A DNA stretch of 64,000 nucleotides from CALGLS01 sp047626155 (lineage in GTDB: Bacteria > Bacteroidota > Bacteroidia > Chitinophagales > Saprospiraceae): assembly GCA_047626155.1 (NCBI GenBank), contig JBLHRR010000001.1, positions 124,001 to 188,000 on the forward strand, in the 5' to 3' direction. Below the pieces are notes generated by a model. The model saw only the letters and a list, made by a program, of their open reading frames with translations, was not told the origin of the DNA and made no database searches. Shown here piece by piece: positions 62,704 to 64,000 of this stretch. Within the stretch, counting starts at the first letter, position 1; each line of letters opens with the position of its first letter. The position numbers and the translations under genes are program-made.

Positions 62704-64000
62704 CTACCTTTCTTCTATTACCAATTCCTTTTCCTCCGTTTTTCCATTTTTAGATAAAACAACCTTGTAGGTTCCAGCCATTAAATAATAAACCTCATTC
62801 TTCGCTTTCTTCAGTTCGATTTCCTCTTTGTCTTTATTTTCTGACTTTAGCCATTTTTCATAAGTCTTTAATGCAGAAGATTCAATAGCACAATCATAAG
62901 TAAAATAGTTCATGCCTTTTTCGGTTTTATGACTAATGCTTTTTAAAGTCTTCCCACTTTTCGTTTTGATACTAATTTTTATATCACCGGCTTTTGCAGC
63001 AAAATACGGAATGCTGACTTCCGGGATATTTGGTTCCGACCAAGGGCTGGAAGCATTACCCCAACGTGAAGACCAATATTTCTTTGTTATGTCGAAAGCA
63101 TGTAATTCTTTTGCTAAGATTTCCTCATTCAACTGTTGTAGATGCTCAACATTCGCAACATAAAAGGAGCGACCATGCGTCCCCAGAATAACGTCCTTAT
63201 CTCTTGGATGAATGACCAAATCATGTACCGCTACTTTAGGTAATTCTTTACTCATCATCTGAAAACTAATTCCACGATCTAGCGAAATATAAAAACCATT
63301 ATCTGTGCCTACGTACAATAAATCAGGATTGACGGGGTCTTCTTTAATTACGTTGACTGGTTCATTCGGTAAATCTGTTCCAATGGCTTCCCAGGTTTTA
63401 CCATAATCATGTGATCGATAAATGTAGGCATTGAAGTCATCCCATCGGTAGCCGTTTAGAGAAAGGTAAACCTGCTCTTTTTGGTGACTAGAGGCTTTGA
63501 GTCGACTGACCCACATATCCGGAGGTATATTGTTATTTATTTTAGTCCAACTGATTCCTCCGTCTTTGGTTACATGAACCAAACCATCATCTGAGCCCGC
63601 GTATATCAAACCGAATTGCAATGGGGATTCATGGATACTGGTTAAGGTTCCAAAAGCCACATCTCCTTTGCGTCCACCATTAGTTAAGTCCTCAGATATT
63701 GCCGTAAAGTTATCTCCACGGTCAAAGGAACGAAAAACCTTGTTGCCGCCGATGTATAAAATATCTGATTGGTGTTTGGATAAATGGATGGGAGATTGCC
63801 AATTCCAACGATAGGGTCTTTCACCCAAGTCATGCTTTGGCGTGATGTATTTGTTTTGTTGGGACTGTAAATTCAAACGATAGTAATTGCCAAATTGAAA
63901 GCCAGTATAAACCGTATTTTTGTCTCTTGGATCAATTTCTACATGCATTCCGTCTCCGCCCATAATAGATTTGTAAGGGTATTGTCCGGAGTTGTGCCAA
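62704..64000 (-). CDS. BNR/sortilin (VPS10)-like beta-propeller protein, N-terminus outside window
   Basis: The C-terminal ~431 residues of a larger protein; the frame is open to base 64000 with residues WHNSGQYPYKS before the first Met, so the start lies beyond the window. BNR/Asp-box beta-propeller repeats are clear (VFRSFDRGDNFTAIS; VHVTKDGGISWTKIN; IYRSHDYGKTWEAIG; FYISLDRGISFQMMS), each with S/T-x-D-x-G-x-x-W/F. HPRDKDVILGTHGRSFYV near 250 is typical of the sortilin-like glycosyl hydrolase-annotated proteins of Bacteroidota. The last ~130 residues form a separate beta-domain ending in EKELVIEER, without a T9SS tail. Despite the usual database name, no glycosidase residues can be shown here. 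Confidence 0.88.
   Translation of the reverse strand, partial: WHNSGQYPYKSIMGGDGMHVEIDPRDKNTVYTGFQFGNYYRLNLQSQQNKYITPKHDLGERPYRWNWQSPIHLSKHQSDILYIGGNKVFRSFDRGDNFTAISEDLTNGGRKGDVAFGTLTSIHESPLQFGLIYAGSDDGLVHVTKDGGISWTKINNNIPPDMWVSRLKASSHQKEQVYLSLNGYRWDDFNAYIYRSHDYGKTWEAIGTDLPNEPVNVIKEDPVNPDLLYVGTDNGFYISLDRGISFQMMSKELPKVAVHDLVIHPRDKDVILGTHGRSFYVANVEHLQQLNEEILAKELHAFDITKKYWSSRWGNASSPWSEPNIPEVSIPYFAAKAGDIKISIKTKSGKTLKSISHKTEKGMNYFTYDCAIESSALKTYEKWLKSENKDKEEIELKKAKNEVYYLMAGTYKVVLSKNGKTEEKELVIEER

Overview
The window reads as chromosomal DNA of a Bacteroidota bacterium, most likely from the Saprospiria (Saprospiraceae/Lewinellaceae-like). The signs are many proteins ending in type IX secretion system (T9SS) sorting domains, a PorP/SprF homologue beside a type-B sorting-domain adhesin, very long HYR-repeat surface proteins, promoters of the Bacteroidota TTTG-N19-TAnnTTTG type, low GC and weak Shine-Dalgarno signals. 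I saw no tRNA, rRNA, CRISPR array, insertion sequence or prophage.

Layout. 1-2.6 kb: the 3' part of a RecQ-type helicase, a glycosyltransferase and a small metal-binding lipoprotein, joined by overlapping stops and starts. 2.6-4.2 kb: a lipoprotein and a DUF697-SHOCT membrane protein. 4.4-20.7 kb: a minus-strand surface block. It holds a ~2095-aa type-A T9SS protein (HYR, P-domain, cohesin-like and dockerin-like modules), a 1985-aa type-B T9SS adhesin (14 HYR repeats, two cohesin-like domains), PorP/SprF, and an OmpA protein with PD40 repeats and a SPOR domain. 21.5-25.4 kb: DUF58 protein, thioredoxin, thioredoxin-like lipoprotein and a DUF3810 metalloprotease-like membrane protein. 25.6-36.6 kb: an FG-GAP/ASPIC protein, a five-haem cytochrome with a T9SS tail, a TPR protein, a CotH remnant, a metzincin-like protease and a putative barrel protein. 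36.8-46.3 kb: hydroxyphenylpyruvate dioxygenase, a cytidine-type deaminase, a large secreted metallophosphatase, a class II aldolase next to MtnA, and an LRR protein. 46.5-49.9 kb: a ClpA/B-type double AAA+ protein whose first ATPase site looks dead. 50.5-58.2 kb: a decaying zone with a two-gene module broken by two CAA-to-TAA stops and a frameshift, an intact M43 metalloprotease with cysteine-rich repeats, and a third remnant broken in four places. 58.3-64 kb: TlpA-like thioredoxin protein, barrel protein, MopE-motif T9SS protein and a partial BNR/sortilin-like protein.

Working together. At least six intact or nearly intact proteins carry type-A T9SS tails and one carries a type-B tail, so most of the window encodes the cell surface and secreted enzymes. 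The type-B adhesin, PorP/SprF and OmpA genes form a recognisable adhesin-export-anchoring cluster. Soluble metabolism is limited to tyrosine degradation (Hpd) and 5'-deoxy/5'-methylthio nucleoside salvage (MtnA plus aldolase). Intergenic DNA carries several dispersed palindromic repeat families, one with three recognisable copies here.
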